This document shows, in pieces, positions 52,447-60,477 of a stretch of DNA of 64,000 nt. The first letter of the stretch is position 1. Each line of letters starts with the position of its first letter. Under the pieces are notes generated by a model. That model did not search any database. It worked only from the letters and a program-made list of their open reading frames with translations, and was not told the origin of the DNA. The stretch lies in NCBI RefSeq assembly GCF_041438805.1, contig NZ_CP109190.1, positions 6,262,001 through 6,326,000 on the forward strand, given 5' to 3'. A program made the position numbers and the translations under genes. The DNA is from Streptomyces sp. NBC_01707. Its GTDB lineage: Bacteria; Actinomycetota; Actinomycetes; Streptomycetales; Streptomycetaceae.

Positions 52447-53976
52447 TCAGCGCGCGAGTTCGCAGCGGGCGGCGGTCACCAGGACGCTGTTCCACAGCGC
52501 CACGTTGTCGGTGTGGACGGCCCGCACCCGTTCCTTCTGGAAGATCTCGTTGACCATGAGGTAGAGCATGCTCTTGACGACCGGGGCGTCGTTCAGGCCG
52601 CCGCGGCGGCCCCCGTTGAAGGCCTGCCGGTACTCCTTGTTGAGCTTGACCTCCCGCTCGTCACGGTCGAGTTCGAAGAACACCTCCGACGGCAGTGTGT
52701 CCCAGCGGAAGGTGATCGCGTCCTCGCCCTCCAGTTCCGGAAGTTCGTCACGTAGTGCACGCCTCAGCTTCGGGTCCAGGCCCTTGCCGGCCGGGAGGAC
52801 GGCCTTGCGCTGCGGCTCGGTGGCGCGACGGGCAGCTTCCCGGTACGTCGTCTCCGCCTCCTGGAGGTAGGCGGCGAACGTCTGGCCACTGTCGTCCGTG
52901 GCCTGTTCGAGGCCGCGGGCGAAGGCGGGGGTGACCGTCACGCCGTCCTTCTTCACCGTGAGGCTGAAGACATCGTTCGGCCCGGACGGCAGGTCGACGG
53001 CTATCCGGGCCAGCGCGAGGTGTCCCTCGGCGCTGCGGGTGCTGTTCCAGCCGCCTGCCTGGACGAGGCGGTCGTTGCGGTAGATGTAGAAGCCTTGGCG
53101 TTCGGCGAGCGGACCGATGCCGCGGAAGCTGACCAGCGGTGACTTCGGCGGCCAGATGTGGGCGGTCAGCACCACTTCGCCGACGCCTTCGACGGGTGCG
53201 CTGTACGTACGCGGGTAGCCGGACCGCCCCGGTATCCGGTAGCCGAACGGGTCGATCGGTTCGACGCCGCGGTGGTCGAGTTCCTCCTTGGTCCGGACGT
53301 CCTCCACGACGATGTCGACGTTGAAGTCCTCACGGGCGAGGAAGCGGTGCAGGTACAGACCGAGGTGGGTCTCCAGCTTCTCGATCGCGTCGTTCAGGAA
53401 GCGGTCGGCCTGCCCCGTCGTCACGGTGTCGAAGGCCCGCACCCGGTCCCAGCGGACGATCGTGCCGTGCCACTCGACGACCCCGTCGTAGCGGTCGACG
53501 AGGTCCTGGCAGTAGCGGGGGTCGACGACGTCGCACGTGAAGTCGGCCTGAGCGCGCGCCGTCAGCCAGCGGCGGCCGGTGGACGGACTCTTCTTGGTGC
53601 GGCTGATGACGGTCAGCGAATCGGCGTGCGAGAGGGAGGCTGCTTTGAGACCCGCCCCGAAGTGGCCCAGCGCGCTTGCTGCGTATCCCTCACGGCCGCC
53701 GACCGTCATCGCGGTGTCCAGGGCCTCGTCGTTCATGCCGCACCCGTCGTCGACGACAAGGAGGCCGGCGAGGCGGTCGTCGTCCCGGAGGAAGCTGACG
53801 ACGACGTTACGGGCGCCTGCGTCGATGGAGTTGTCGACGAGGTCGGCTATGGCCGCCTCGAAGCCGTACCCCTGGTGCGTCAGCGATTCGACGTAACGGG
53901 CGGCGGGCGGCAGCCGCTTGCTGCCGGTCGTCGGGATCTCGTACTGCCAGTCGGCAGAAGGCTGATAAGGCGGCAT
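52447..53976 (-). CDS. MORC/MutL-like GHKL ATPase
   Basis: This 509-aa protein has an N-terminal GHKL ATPase. Motif N is AIADLVDNSIDAGA, with Asn49 and Asp45 in the place usually held by Glu; G1 is VVDDGCGMND (Asp76-Gly80); G2 is GHFGAGLKAASLSHA. A second alpha/beta domain with a transducer-like segment (SFRGIGPLAERQGFYIYRND, then LVQAGGWN with a Lys/Arg-rich end) follows, and then a charged helical C-terminus. This resembles prokaryotic MORC-like ATPases found in restriction-type loci with Z1 helicases. It is the first gene of the operon. ATG 53976 (MPPYQPSADW) begins conserved sequence; the in-frame leader upstream does not. It may act as an ATP-driven clamp on DNA. Confidence 0.88.
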   Translation of the reverse strand: MPPYQPSADWQYEIPTTGSKRLPPAARYVESLTHQGYGFEAAIADLVDNSIDAGARNVVVSFLRDDDRLAGLLVVDDGCGMNDEALDTAMTVGGREGYAASALGHFGAGLKAASLSHADSLTVISRTKKSPSTGRRWLTARAQADFTCDVVDPRYCQDLVDRYDGVVEWHGTIVRWDRVRAFDTVTTGQADRFLNDAIEKLETHLGLYLHRFLAREDFNVDIVVEDVRTKEELDHRGVEPIDPFGYRIPGRSGYPRTYSAPVEGVGEVVLTAHIWPPKSPLVSFRGIGPLAERQGFYIYRNDRLVQAGGWNSTRSAEGHLALARIAVDLPSGPNDVFSLTVKKDGVTVTPAFARGLEQATDDSGQTFAAYLQEAETTYREAARRATEPQRKAVLPAGKGLDPKLRRALRDELPELEGEDAITFRWDTLPSEVFFELDRDEREVKLNKEYRQAFNGGRRGGLNDAPVVKSMLYLMVNEIFQKERVRAVHTDNVALWNSVLVTAARCELAR

Positions 53977-54120
53977 GAAGGCTTCCTCGCGCACACAGAG
54001 CTGGAACCTGCGTGGGGGAGGTGCGCCCTGAGACCAGTGGTGAGATGTGATGGTATTGCAAAAGTGGGACATCGAGGGAAACTTCTTGTGGAAAGAACGC
54101 CTCGTTCCGCTCAGCTACGT

Positions 54121-54150
54121 CCAAGGGCCCCGCCGAAGCAGGGCCCTTGG
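54121..54150 (-). terminator. Terminator after the SEC-C gene
   Basis: A perfect 10-bp stem, 54121-54130 (CCAAGGGCCC) with 54141-54150, has a 10-nt loop. It lies 48 bp downstream of the SEC-C gene stop (minus strand) and before the promoter region of the MORC-like gene, so it should stop readthrough into the defence operon. Confidence 0.7.
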
Positions 54151-54197
54151 GGGATTTCCGGCAACGGCACAGTGGCAGCGCCCGTCCGGTCAGGTGC

Positions 54198-55196
54198 TCA
54201 CGCCACCCCGTGGCAGTCCCGGTAAGCCCGTCCCGAGCCGCACCAGCAGGCCGCGGTCCGTGCCGGAGGCCATGGCACCGCGCGGCCGCGGGCCGCGAGC
54301 GTCGTCGCGTACTGGGGGAGGAGGTTCGGGTCGGACGGGGAGGCGGCTTCGGAGGCGGCGAAGGCCTCGTACGAGGGGACCGTGCCGGTGACGATGCCCA
54401 GGTTCGGGGTGCCCGCGGCGTGGAGGTCGCGGAGGGCGGCTTCCAGGTCGGCGAGGTGTTCGGTGTGGGAGGGGTATTCCGCACGCAGGGTGGGGTAGCC
54501 GGCGAGGAGCTCGCTCAGTTCGGGCTCCGGCCAGTGCAGGACCGCCACCGGGAACGGGCGGGAGAGCGCGGTGCGGTAGGTGCCCAGTTCGGCGCGGAGG
54601 CGGGTGATCTCGGCCTGGAGTTCGCCCGGGTCGGAGGAGCCGAGTGACCACAGCCGCTTCGGGTCGTGGAGTTCGTCCAGCGGGACCGGGGCGGCGTGGA
54701 GCGTGTCGGTCAGGTCGTCCCAGGTGTCGTGGTCGATCCCCATCAGGCGGCGTACCCGGTGGCGGCCGATCAGCAGCGACTGGGTCGCGTAAGGGACTTC
54801 CTCGCCCGGGGCCAGAAGCAGGGTCAGCGCGGTCGAGAGGAAGTCGTGGGCCGACTCCAGCTCGTCGTGCGATTCCAGGGTCTCGGCCGCGATCTGCCAG
54901 GGGGCCGGTTCGAGGGGCCCCGCCGCGCGGATGCCCTCGATGATGGCGCGGGCCTCGGCCTCGTGGCCGTACTCCCAGAGGTTCGATGCCTTGAGGGCCT
55001 TGATCAGATACGGCTCGGCGGCGTCCGCGGCGAGGAGCTCGTCGTAGAGAGGGGTGGCGCGGGTGCGCTCGCCGGCGAGTTCCAGGTGGGCGGCGGCCCG
55101 GAGGAGCAGCGGTTCCCGGTCGTCGGGGTACTGCGCCGCCGTGCGCAGCAGGCGCTCGGCTTCGGCAATGTGGTCAGCAGGCGTGTCGGGGCGCAT
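54198..55196 (-). CDS. SEC-C motif protein with helical repeat region
   Basis: This 332-aa protein has an N-terminal helical TPR-like region (DHIAEAERLLRTAAQYPDDR, LLLRAAAHLELAGERTRA and similar units to about residue 110). A middle helical domain of mixed charge follows, and the C-terminal zinc-binding SEC-C motif is CWCGSGRAYRDCHG. The SEC-C motif occurs in SecA and in many small proteins that bind Zn and, in some cases, ribosomes or protein partners. The function of this protein is unknown. It is separated from the defence operon by a terminator and is probably not part of it. Confidence 0.85.
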   Translation of the reverse strand: MRPDTPADHIAEAERLLRTAAQYPDDREPLLLRAAAHLELAGERTRATPLYDELLAADAAEPYLIKALKASNLWEYGHEAEARAIIEGIRAAGPLEPAPWQIAAETLESHDELESAHDFLSTALTLLLAPGEEVPYATQSLLIGRHRVRRLMGIDHDTWDDLTDTLHAAPVPLDELHDPKRLWSLGSSDPGELQAEITRLRAELGTYRTALSRPFPVAVLHWPEPELSELLAGYPTLRAEYPSHTEHLADLEAALRDLHAAGTPNLGIVTGTVPSYEAFAASEAASPSDPNLLPQYATTLAARGRAVPWPPARTAACWCGSGRAYRDCHGVA

Positions 55197-55283
55197 GCAT
55201 CACACCGTACTGCTGTACGGCTGCTGCACGGAGGGTTGTTCCGACCCTGGAGAGTTACGGGTCCTGCCCTTATCGTGCGGGCC

Positions 55284-56081
55284 GTGAGGCAGCGGATACC
55301 GGTCATGGTGCAGCGGGACCCGCGCGGGCGGCGCTTCGCCGCGCGCGGGCTGTGGTCGGGCGCCGAGATGATCGTGACCCTCGGTGTGGTGCTGCTGCTT
55401 CTCGTCGTGCATCAGCTGTGGTGGACCAACAGGCAGGCCAGGGCCGATGCACGGCACAAGGTGCAGTCCCTGGAGCAGGAGTGGGGGCGGCCGGGGGGCG
55501 CGGACGACGGCGTTCCGTCCGCCCCGTCGGACGAGGGTGCGAGCACGGACGCGGACACGGACACGGCGGGGGAGGGCGGGGACGCGCCGGCAGGTGGTGG
55601 GCGTACGGCAGCGGCTGCCGCGCCCCGCTGGGATCAGGCCTACGCCGTCATCCGCATCCCGCGCCTCGGCCTCACGGCCCCCGTCGCTCAGGGCATCAGC
55701 AAGAGCGGCGTCCTCGACAAGGGGTACGTCGGGCACTACCCGCGCACCGCGCAGCCCGGTGGCGCGGGGAACTTCGCGCTCGCCGGGCACCGCAATACGC
55801 ACGGTGAGCCGTTCCGCCACATCAATCGGCTGCGGCGCGGCGACCGGATCACCGTCGAGACCCGGAAGCACGTGTACACGTACGTCGTCGACAAGACGCT
55901 GGCGCAGACCGCCGCCCGGGACAGCGGGGTCATCGCCGCCGTGCCGCGCAGCAATCTGAAGCCCGCCTTCGGGTACAGCGAGCCCGGCTCCTACGTGACA
56001 CTGACCACGTGCACGCCTGAATTCACCTCCCGTTACCGGCTTGTCGTGTGGGGGAAGCTGGCGGGTGTGCAGGAGCGGTAG
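55284..56081 (+). CDS. Class E sortase
   Basis: This 265-aa protein has one N-terminal membrane anchor (AEMIVTLGVVLLLLVVHQLW), then an Asp/Gly-rich extracellular linker of about 70 residues and a sortase domain. The catalytic His is in ALAGHRNTHG, the Cys in TLTTCTPEF, and the Arg in SRYRLVVWG. The TLTTC-type motif is typical of class E sortases in Streptomyces, which anchor proteins with LAXTG-like signals, including chaplins. The start is GTG 55284; an ATG seven codons later is possible. The substrate protein is not in this window. Confidence 0.9.
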   Translation: MRQRIPVMVQRDPRGRRFAARGLWSGAEMIVTLGVVLLLLVVHQLWWTNRQARADARHKVQSLEQEWGRPGGADDGVPSAPSDEGASTDADTDTAGEGGDAPAGGGRTAAAAAPRWDQAYAVIRIPRLGLTAPVAQGISKSGVLDKGYVGHYPRTAQPGGAGNFALAGHRNTHGEPFRHINRLRRGDRITVETRKHVYTYVVDKTLAQTAARDSGVIAAVPRSNLKPAFGYSEPGSYVTLTTCTPEFTSRYRLVVWGKLAGVQER

Positions 56082-56105
56082 CGGCGGTCACTAAGCTTTT
56101 CCGAC

Positions 56106-56294
56106 GTGCTCAGACGACGTCCGCAGTTGTTGTGGTTGCTGGTTCCCTACGTGCTGTACCTGGGGGCGCTGCCGTTCGTGAACCGGGTCCGTCCCGTCGT
56201 GCTCGGACTGCCCTTCCTCTTCGTGTGGCTGCTCGGGGCGACGCTGCTGACACCCGTGGCGGTCTGGCTGACCCGGCGGGGGGACCGCCGGTGA
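56106..56294 (+). CDS. DUF3311 small membrane protein
   Basis: This 62-aa protein has two hydrophobic helices (LLWLLVPYVLYLGALPFV and a second with LPFLFVWLLGATLLTPVA) and an Arg-rich C-terminus. DUF3311 proteins precede sodium:solute symporters of the same kind and may be accessory subunits. The stop overlaps the symporter start in a GTGA, so translation is coupled. It starts with GTG 24 bp after the sortase stop. Confidence 0.9.
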   Translation: MLRRRPQLLWLLVPYVLYLGALPFVNRVRPVVLGLPFLFVWLLGATLLTPVAVWLTRRGDRR

Positions 56295-57853
56295 ACGCCG
56301 CAGTCGCGACCTCCGTCTTCGGGGCCTTCATGGTGGTCACCGTCGCTCTCGGGCTCCTCGCCGTGCGAGGCCGCGGGAACAGGGGCCGTGACGGGCTTGC
56401 CGAGTGGTCCGTCGGCGGGCGCAGCCTCGGGACCGTCTTCATCTGGGTGCTGATGGCCGGTGAGGGTTACACCAGCTTCAGCTACCTCGGCGCCGCGGGA
56501 TGGGGCTACAACTACGGGGCCCCCGTGCTCTATGTGGTGGCGTACATGTCCTGCGGCTACGCCGTCGGATATGTCGTCGGGCCGATGCTCTGGGCGTACG
56601 CGCGCCGGCACGGGCTCGTCGGGATCACCGACATGGTCGCGCACCGCTTCGGGCGGCCGTGGCTCGGCGCCCTCGTCGCCGTCCTCGCGACCGTGTTCCT
56701 GCTGCCTTACATCCAGCTGCAGATCACCGGCATGGGCGTCGTCGTCTCCACCATCTCGTACGGTGCCATCAGCCTGAACTGGGCGTACTTCATAGCCTTC
56801 GCCGTCACCACGGGTTTCGTCGTGGTCAGCGGACTGCGCGGCAGCGCCTGGGTGTCCGTGCTCAAGGACGTGCTGGTGATCGCCACTCTCGGGTTTCTCG
56901 CCTTCTACGTCCCCATGCACTACTTCGACGGGTACGGGCCCTTCCTGGACCGGCTCGTCACCGAGAGGAGCGAGTGGCTGACCTTCCCCGGGCACGGCGA
57001 CAGCGGGCTCGGGCAGGCGTGGTTCATCACCACCTCGTTCCTCAACTCCCTCACCGTGGTGATCTTCCCGACCACGGTCGCCGGCTACCTCGGCGCGAGG
57101 AACGCCGACGTCCTGCGCCGCAACGCGATGTGGCTGCCCGCCTACAACGTGCTGCTGTTCGTCCCGATGCTGCTCGGTATGGCCGCCCTCTTCGTCGTGC
57201 CGGGGCTCGTCGGCGCCGAGTCCAACCTCGCGCTCTTCAGGCTCGTCGTGGACTCGCTGCCCGCCTGGGCCGTCGGCGTCATCGGGGTGGCGGCCGCGCT
57301 GTCGTCGATCGTGCCCATGGCCGTCTTCATGCTCGTCATCGGCACCATGTGGGGGCGCAGCGTGCTCTCGCTCGTACCGCGCTGGCAGCAGCGGCAGAAG
57401 GGCGCCGCGCAGACCGTGGTCGTGGCGGCGGGCGTCATCGCGCTCGTGCTGACGTACACCGCGCCGAACACGCTGGTGCGGCTCTCCCTCATCTCGTACG
57501 AGGGGATGGCGCAGCTGCTCCCCATGGTGCTGCTGGGCCTGGTGTGGCGGCGGCTGACACTGCTCGGCGCGATGGCTGGGCTGGTCGTGGGCGTGGGGGT
57601 GGTCTGCGGGTTCGTGTTCACCGAGAACGATCCGGTGTGGGGTGTGAACGCGGGCATCGTCGCCCTCGGCGCCAACCTCGCCGTCGCGCTGGCGGTGACC
57701 TACGCCGGCCCCCGCGAGCACGACGACCGGCCGGACGGCGACGTGCTCGCGCGGGACGAGCCGCGGGAGAGGCGGGAGGCCGAGGACAGCCGGAAGCCGG
57801 AGCTCTCGGGAGTGGGCGTCAGCGAGGCGAGCGACGCTCCCGCAGGAGCATGA
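56291..57853 (+). CDS. Sodium:solute symporter family transporter
   Basis: This 520-aa protein has about 13 hydrophobic segments and conserved SSS features: an early DGLAEWSVGGRSLGTVFIWV region, GWGYNYGAP, ITDMVAHRFGRPWLG, the TTGFVVVSGLRGSAWVSVLKD stretch (as two adjoining parts) and a Ser/Thr-rich helix, NSLTVVIFPTTVAGYL. A charged hydrophilic tail of about 40 residues ends the protein. It probably imports a small organic anion or amino compound with sodium; the substrate is not evident. It is coupled to DUF3311, and its end overlaps the convergent MFS gene by 35 bp. Confidence 0.88.
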   Translation: MNAAVATSVFGAFMVVTVALGLLAVRGRGNRGRDGLAEWSVGGRSLGTVFIWVLMAGEGYTSFSYLGAAGWGYNYGAPVLYVVAYMSCGYAVGYVVGPMLWAYARRHGLVGITDMVAHRFGRPWLGALVAVLATVFLLPYIQLQITGMGVVVSTISYGAISLNWAYFIAFAVTTGFVVVSGLRGSAWVSVLKDVLVIATLGFLAFYVPMHYFDGYGPFLDRLVTERSEWLTFPGHGDSGLGQAWFITTSFLNSLTVVIFPTTVAGYLGARNADVLRRNAMWLPAYNVLLFVPMLLGMAALFVVPGLVGAESNLALFRLVVDSLPAWAVGVIGVAAALSSIVPMAVFMLVIGTMWGRSVLSLVPRWQQRQKGAAQTVVVAAGVIALVLTYTAPNTLVRLSLISYEGMAQLLPMVLLGLVWRRLTLLGAMAGLVVGVGVVCGFVFTENDPVWGVNAGIVALGANLAVALAVTYAGPREHDDRPDGDVLARDEPRERREAEDSRKPELSGVGVSEASDAPAGA

Positions 57854-59267
57854 CGACCACCGTCGCCACCAGGGCCGTCGCGACCGAGAGCAGCACCGCC
57901 CCGTCCGCACCCGAGCCCGACGTCGCGACCGCGATCGTCAGCGCGACCCCCGCCGACGAGCCGAGGTAGCGGGCGGTGTTGTTCGCCCCGGAACCCATCG
58001 CCGCCCGCTCCGCCGGCACCGACTCCACGGCGACACGCGGCAGCGCGGCATTGAGCAGGCCGCTGCCGATGCCGGAGACGACGAGCGCCAGGGTGAGCCG
58101 CAGCCACACCGAGGGGCCCGCAGTTCCCGTGTCCAGGGCGCCCAGCAGCGCCAGCACCGCCGCGGCGTGCAGGGCGAAGCCCGCGGCCAGCTGGTGGCGC
58201 GCCGAGACCCTGCCCGTCAGCCGCCGTGCCTGCAGGGCCACCACGAACGACGTACCGGACCAGAGCAGGAACAGCCACGCCGTGCCCATCGGCGACAGTC
58301 CGAGTCCCCCCTGAAGCAGTGTCGGCAGATAGCTGAACAGGCCGATCACCGCGAGACCGGTGAACAGACCGGCCGCCAGCGACGTCAGGAACGGGCGGCT
58401 GCGCAGCAGCGTCAGATCGATCAGCGGCGCCGCCGCCCGGCGCTCCACCAGCACGAACACGGCCGTCAGCGCGAGCGCGGCAAGCAGCAGCAGGCCGACA
58501 CTCTCGCGCAGCCAGCCTTCCCGGCCCAGCGTGAGGGCCGTCAGCAGCGCGGTCATCGCCAGGCCGAGCGCCGCTGTGCCTGCGAGATCGGGGCGGCCGC
58601 CACGCGGCGAGCGGGACTCGGACAGCACGCGGAACGCAAAGGTGGCCGTCCCGAGTGCGGCGACCGCGAGTGCGGCATACACCAGCCGCCAGTCGACGAT
58701 GCCCAGCGAACCGGCGAGCAGCGGGCCGAGCGCGATCCCGCCGCTCACGCACGCGCCCCAGATCCCGGTCGCCCTGATCCTGGCCGTCCCCACCGGGAAC
58801 GCTCCGACGAGCAGGCCAAGGCTGGTCGCGAGGATCGCCGCGGTCGCCGCGCCCTGGGCGACGCGGGCCAGCGTGAAGGCCAGCGTGCTGGTCGCGAAGG
58901 CGCCGGCGGCGGTGGTGACGCCGAGGCCCAGGGTGCCGATGAGGAACAGCCTGCGCCGGCCGTAGTCGTCGGCGAGGCTGCCCACGACGAGGAGGAAGGC
59001 GGCCAGTCCGAGCGGGGTGCCGTTGATCAGCCAGGCCTGGCCGGAGGCGGGGGTGGCGAGCGCGGCGGAAATGCCGGGGACGGTCGTCAACGGCGACGTG
59101 TAGTTCATCAGCGCCACGGTGGTGGCCAGGGCGGTGACGGCGAGGGTGGCGGTGGGGCGGGGGGAGGAGGGGGAAAGGGCCGCGGTCGGGCGGCTCGCGG
59201 CCCGTCTCGGGGGGTGCGATGGGGTGTGCGCGAGCTGCTGAGGGAGGGGACGTGTGGGCTGCGCCAT
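57819..59267 (-). CDS. MFS drug/metabolite exporter
   Basis: This 482-aa protein has 12-14 predicted helices after a Pro/Ser/Arg-rich N-terminal leader of about 40 residues. Motif A is recognisable as GSLADDYGRRRLFLIG. The Ala/Gly/Leu-rich helices and loop VLSESRSPRGGRPD are typical of actinobacterial DHA-type exporters. It is divergent from an HxlR-type regulator across a 139-bp interval that holds an inverted-repeat operator, so regulation by that protein is likely. Substrate unknown. Confidence 0.87.
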   Translation of the reverse strand: MAQPTRPLPQQLAHTPSHPPRRAASRPTAALSPSSPRPTATLAVTALATTVALMNYTSPLTTVPGISAALATPASGQAWLINGTPLGLAAFLLVVGSLADDYGRRRLFLIGTLGLGVTTAAGAFATSTLAFTLARVAQGAATAAILATSLGLLVGAFPVGTARIRATGIWGACVSGGIALGPLLAGSLGIVDWRLVYAALAVAALGTATFAFRVLSESRSPRGGRPDLAGTAALGLAMTALLTALTLGREGWLRESVGLLLLAALALTAVFVLVERRAAAPLIDLTLLRSRPFLTSLAAGLFTGLAVIGLFSYLPTLLQGGLGLSPMGTAWLFLLWSGTSFVVALQARRLTGRVSARHQLAAGFALHAAAVLALLGALDTGTAGPSVWLRLTLALVVSGIGSGLLNAALPRVAVESVPAERAAMGSGANNTARYLGSSAGVALTIAVATSGSGADGAVLLSVATALVATVVVMLLRERRSPR

Positions 59268-59321
59268 GGCTTCGCTCCGGGGCTCGGGTCGTTCGTTCCG
59301 GGTCGGCTCTCGGCCGCTCTA

Positions 59322-59384
59322 GGTTCGGTGAATGAACTTAGGGTGTGGGTCGACGCTAGCACGGGTCGGTTCATTCATCGAACC
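59322..59384. promoter_or_regulatory. Inverted-repeat operator between the MFS and HxlR genes
   Basis: Two 16-bp half-sites, GGTTCGGTGAATGAAC (59322-59337) and GTTCATTCATCGAACC (59369-59384), are reverse complements at 15 of 16 positions and are separated by 31 bp. Each also has internal GTTC...GAAC symmetry. They flank the region where the divergent promoters should be. The adjacent HxlR regulator is the likely ligand; binding is inferred. Confidence 0.65.
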
Positions 59385-59406
59385 TTGTGGGAGTAAACTG
59401 CTGCCC

Positions 59407-59934
59407 ATGGCTCTCGGCAAGGACTACGCGACACAGCAGTGCTCGATCGCCCGCGCACTCGAAGTGATCGGCGAGCGCTGGACCCTCCTGGTGGTGCGCG
59501 ACGCGTTCTTCGGCGTCCGTCGTTACAGCGACTTCCTCGTGCACCTCGGCATCCCGCGCGCCGTCCTCGCTGCACGGCTGCAGTCCCTCATCGAGGCCGG
59601 AGTACTGGAGAAGCGCCGCTACCAGCAGTCGCCGCCGCGCGACGAATACCTCCTCACCGACAGCGGCAAGGCTCTCTGGCCGGTCCTCCGCACCCTCGGT
59701 GTGTGGGGGAGCGAGCAGATTCCCGGTACGCGTCCGATGCGGCTCTTCATCCATGCCACCTGCGGTACGGAGCTGGGGCCGTGGGGCAACTGCCCGGCCT
59801 GCGCCCAGGCCGTAACGCTGGAGGATGTCGAGATGCGGCCGGGCGACGGACTCGACCCGAACGGCGATCCGGTCAGCCGCGCCCTGTTCGCGCCGCGCAG
59901 GCTGCTCCAGCCCCTGGAGGTCGACCCCGTCTGA
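59407..59934 (+). CDS. HxlR-family transcriptional regulator
   Basis: This 175-aa protein has a winged HTH of HxlR type: QCSIARALEVIGERWTLLVV near the N-terminus, then FLVHLGIPRAVLAARLQSLI as the recognition region, and RYQQSPPRDEYLLTDSGKAL as wing and C-terminal helix. An extra Cys-containing C-terminal section (ATCGTELGPWGNCPAC) resembles a small zinc- or redox-sensing part found in some HxlR proteins. The ATG at 59407 (MALGKDY) is preferred over an upstream frame that lies in the operator region. It probably controls the divergent MFS exporter. Confidence 0.9.
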   Translation: MALGKDYATQQCSIARALEVIGERWTLLVVRDAFFGVRRYSDFLVHLGIPRAVLAARLQSLIEAGVLEKRRYQQSPPRDEYLLTDSGKALWPVLRTLGVWGSEQIPGTRPMRLFIHATCGTELGPWGNCPACAQAVTLEDVEMRPGDGLDPNGDPVSRALFAPRRLLQPLEVDPV

Positions 59935-60020
59935 CGACGGCCACCTGCCACGGTGCCATCGTGTATAACGGCTGGAGGGCCGAACGAGCGAGCCCACCGG
60001 GCCGAGCAGGGGAGGGATCG

Positions 60021-60356
60021 ATGAGCGGCAGCATCAGCAACCGTCTGCGCGCCGGTGTCGCCCGCCTGCCAAGGCCCGTCGGAATCCTGCTCTTCCTCCT
60101 CACCGAGGTCCTCCTCGCCGAGGGTGGCAGCCTCTCCGCCGCGGTCGCGCTCGCCGCCACCGCCGCCGCCGGCTCCGCGCTCGTCGCCTGCTCGGTCATC
60201 AGCGCCCGCTGCGCCGCCCCGGTGCCCCGCACCCGGGTCCGTACCGCCATGCGCGACCGCGAGAAACGCACCGCGTTCCTGTCGCAGCGCGACCCCGACG
60301 CCAAGGGGCGCAGGCGGCCCCGAGCCCCCGGCCATGCCCTCCTGACGGCCGCGTAG
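60021..60356 (+). CDS. DUF6412-type small membrane protein
   Basis: This 111-aa protein has two hydrophobic helices (RPVGILLFLLTEVLLAEGGS and SAAVALAATAAAGSALVACS) followed by an Arg-rich tail containing RTAFLSQRDPDAKGRRRPRA. The tail pattern SQRDPDAxGRxRPRAPG is characteristic of DUF6412, which is found just upstream of short YidC paralogues in Streptomyces. Its place 122 bp before the YidC gene fits this. A GGGAGGG SD precedes the ATG. Function unknown, possibly an accessory to membrane insertion. Confidence 0.82.
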   Translation: MSGSISNRLRAGVARLPRPVGILLFLLTEVLLAEGGSLSAAVALAATAAAGSALVACSVISARCAAPVPRTRVRTAMRDREKRTAFLSQRDPDAKGRRRPRAPGHALLTAA

Positions 60357-60477
60357 GGACTTCGCCCACCTTCTTGCCTGTGTACGTGCGCGTACCCGGG
60401 CGCACCCCCACGCGGGTCGTCATGCCGAGCCAGATCTTCTCTCCCCCGGCACGACGAGACCCCCGGAGGGCTCACCC

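Noticed and set aside
46447..53976. A complete Mza-type system (MutL, Z1, DUF, AIPR).
   Set aside because: The GHKL ATPase and Z1 helicase fit, but no AIPR protein or PD-(D/E)XK DUF4420 protein could be identified; Vsr and methylases are present instead.
29882..54072. A complete canonical DISARM system.
   Set aside because: No PLD-type DrmC, no SNF2-type DrmD, no DrmE or adenine methylase was seen. The cytosine methylases belong to the separate MORC/Z1 operon. Only a DISARM-like core can be claimed.
22500..54100. The accessory block as a prophage, ICE or integrated plasmid.
   Set aside because: No integrase, excisionase, structural, transfer or replication genes, no tRNA and no direct-repeat att sites were seen at the edges. 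It may still be foreign in origin, but the mobile class is not supported.
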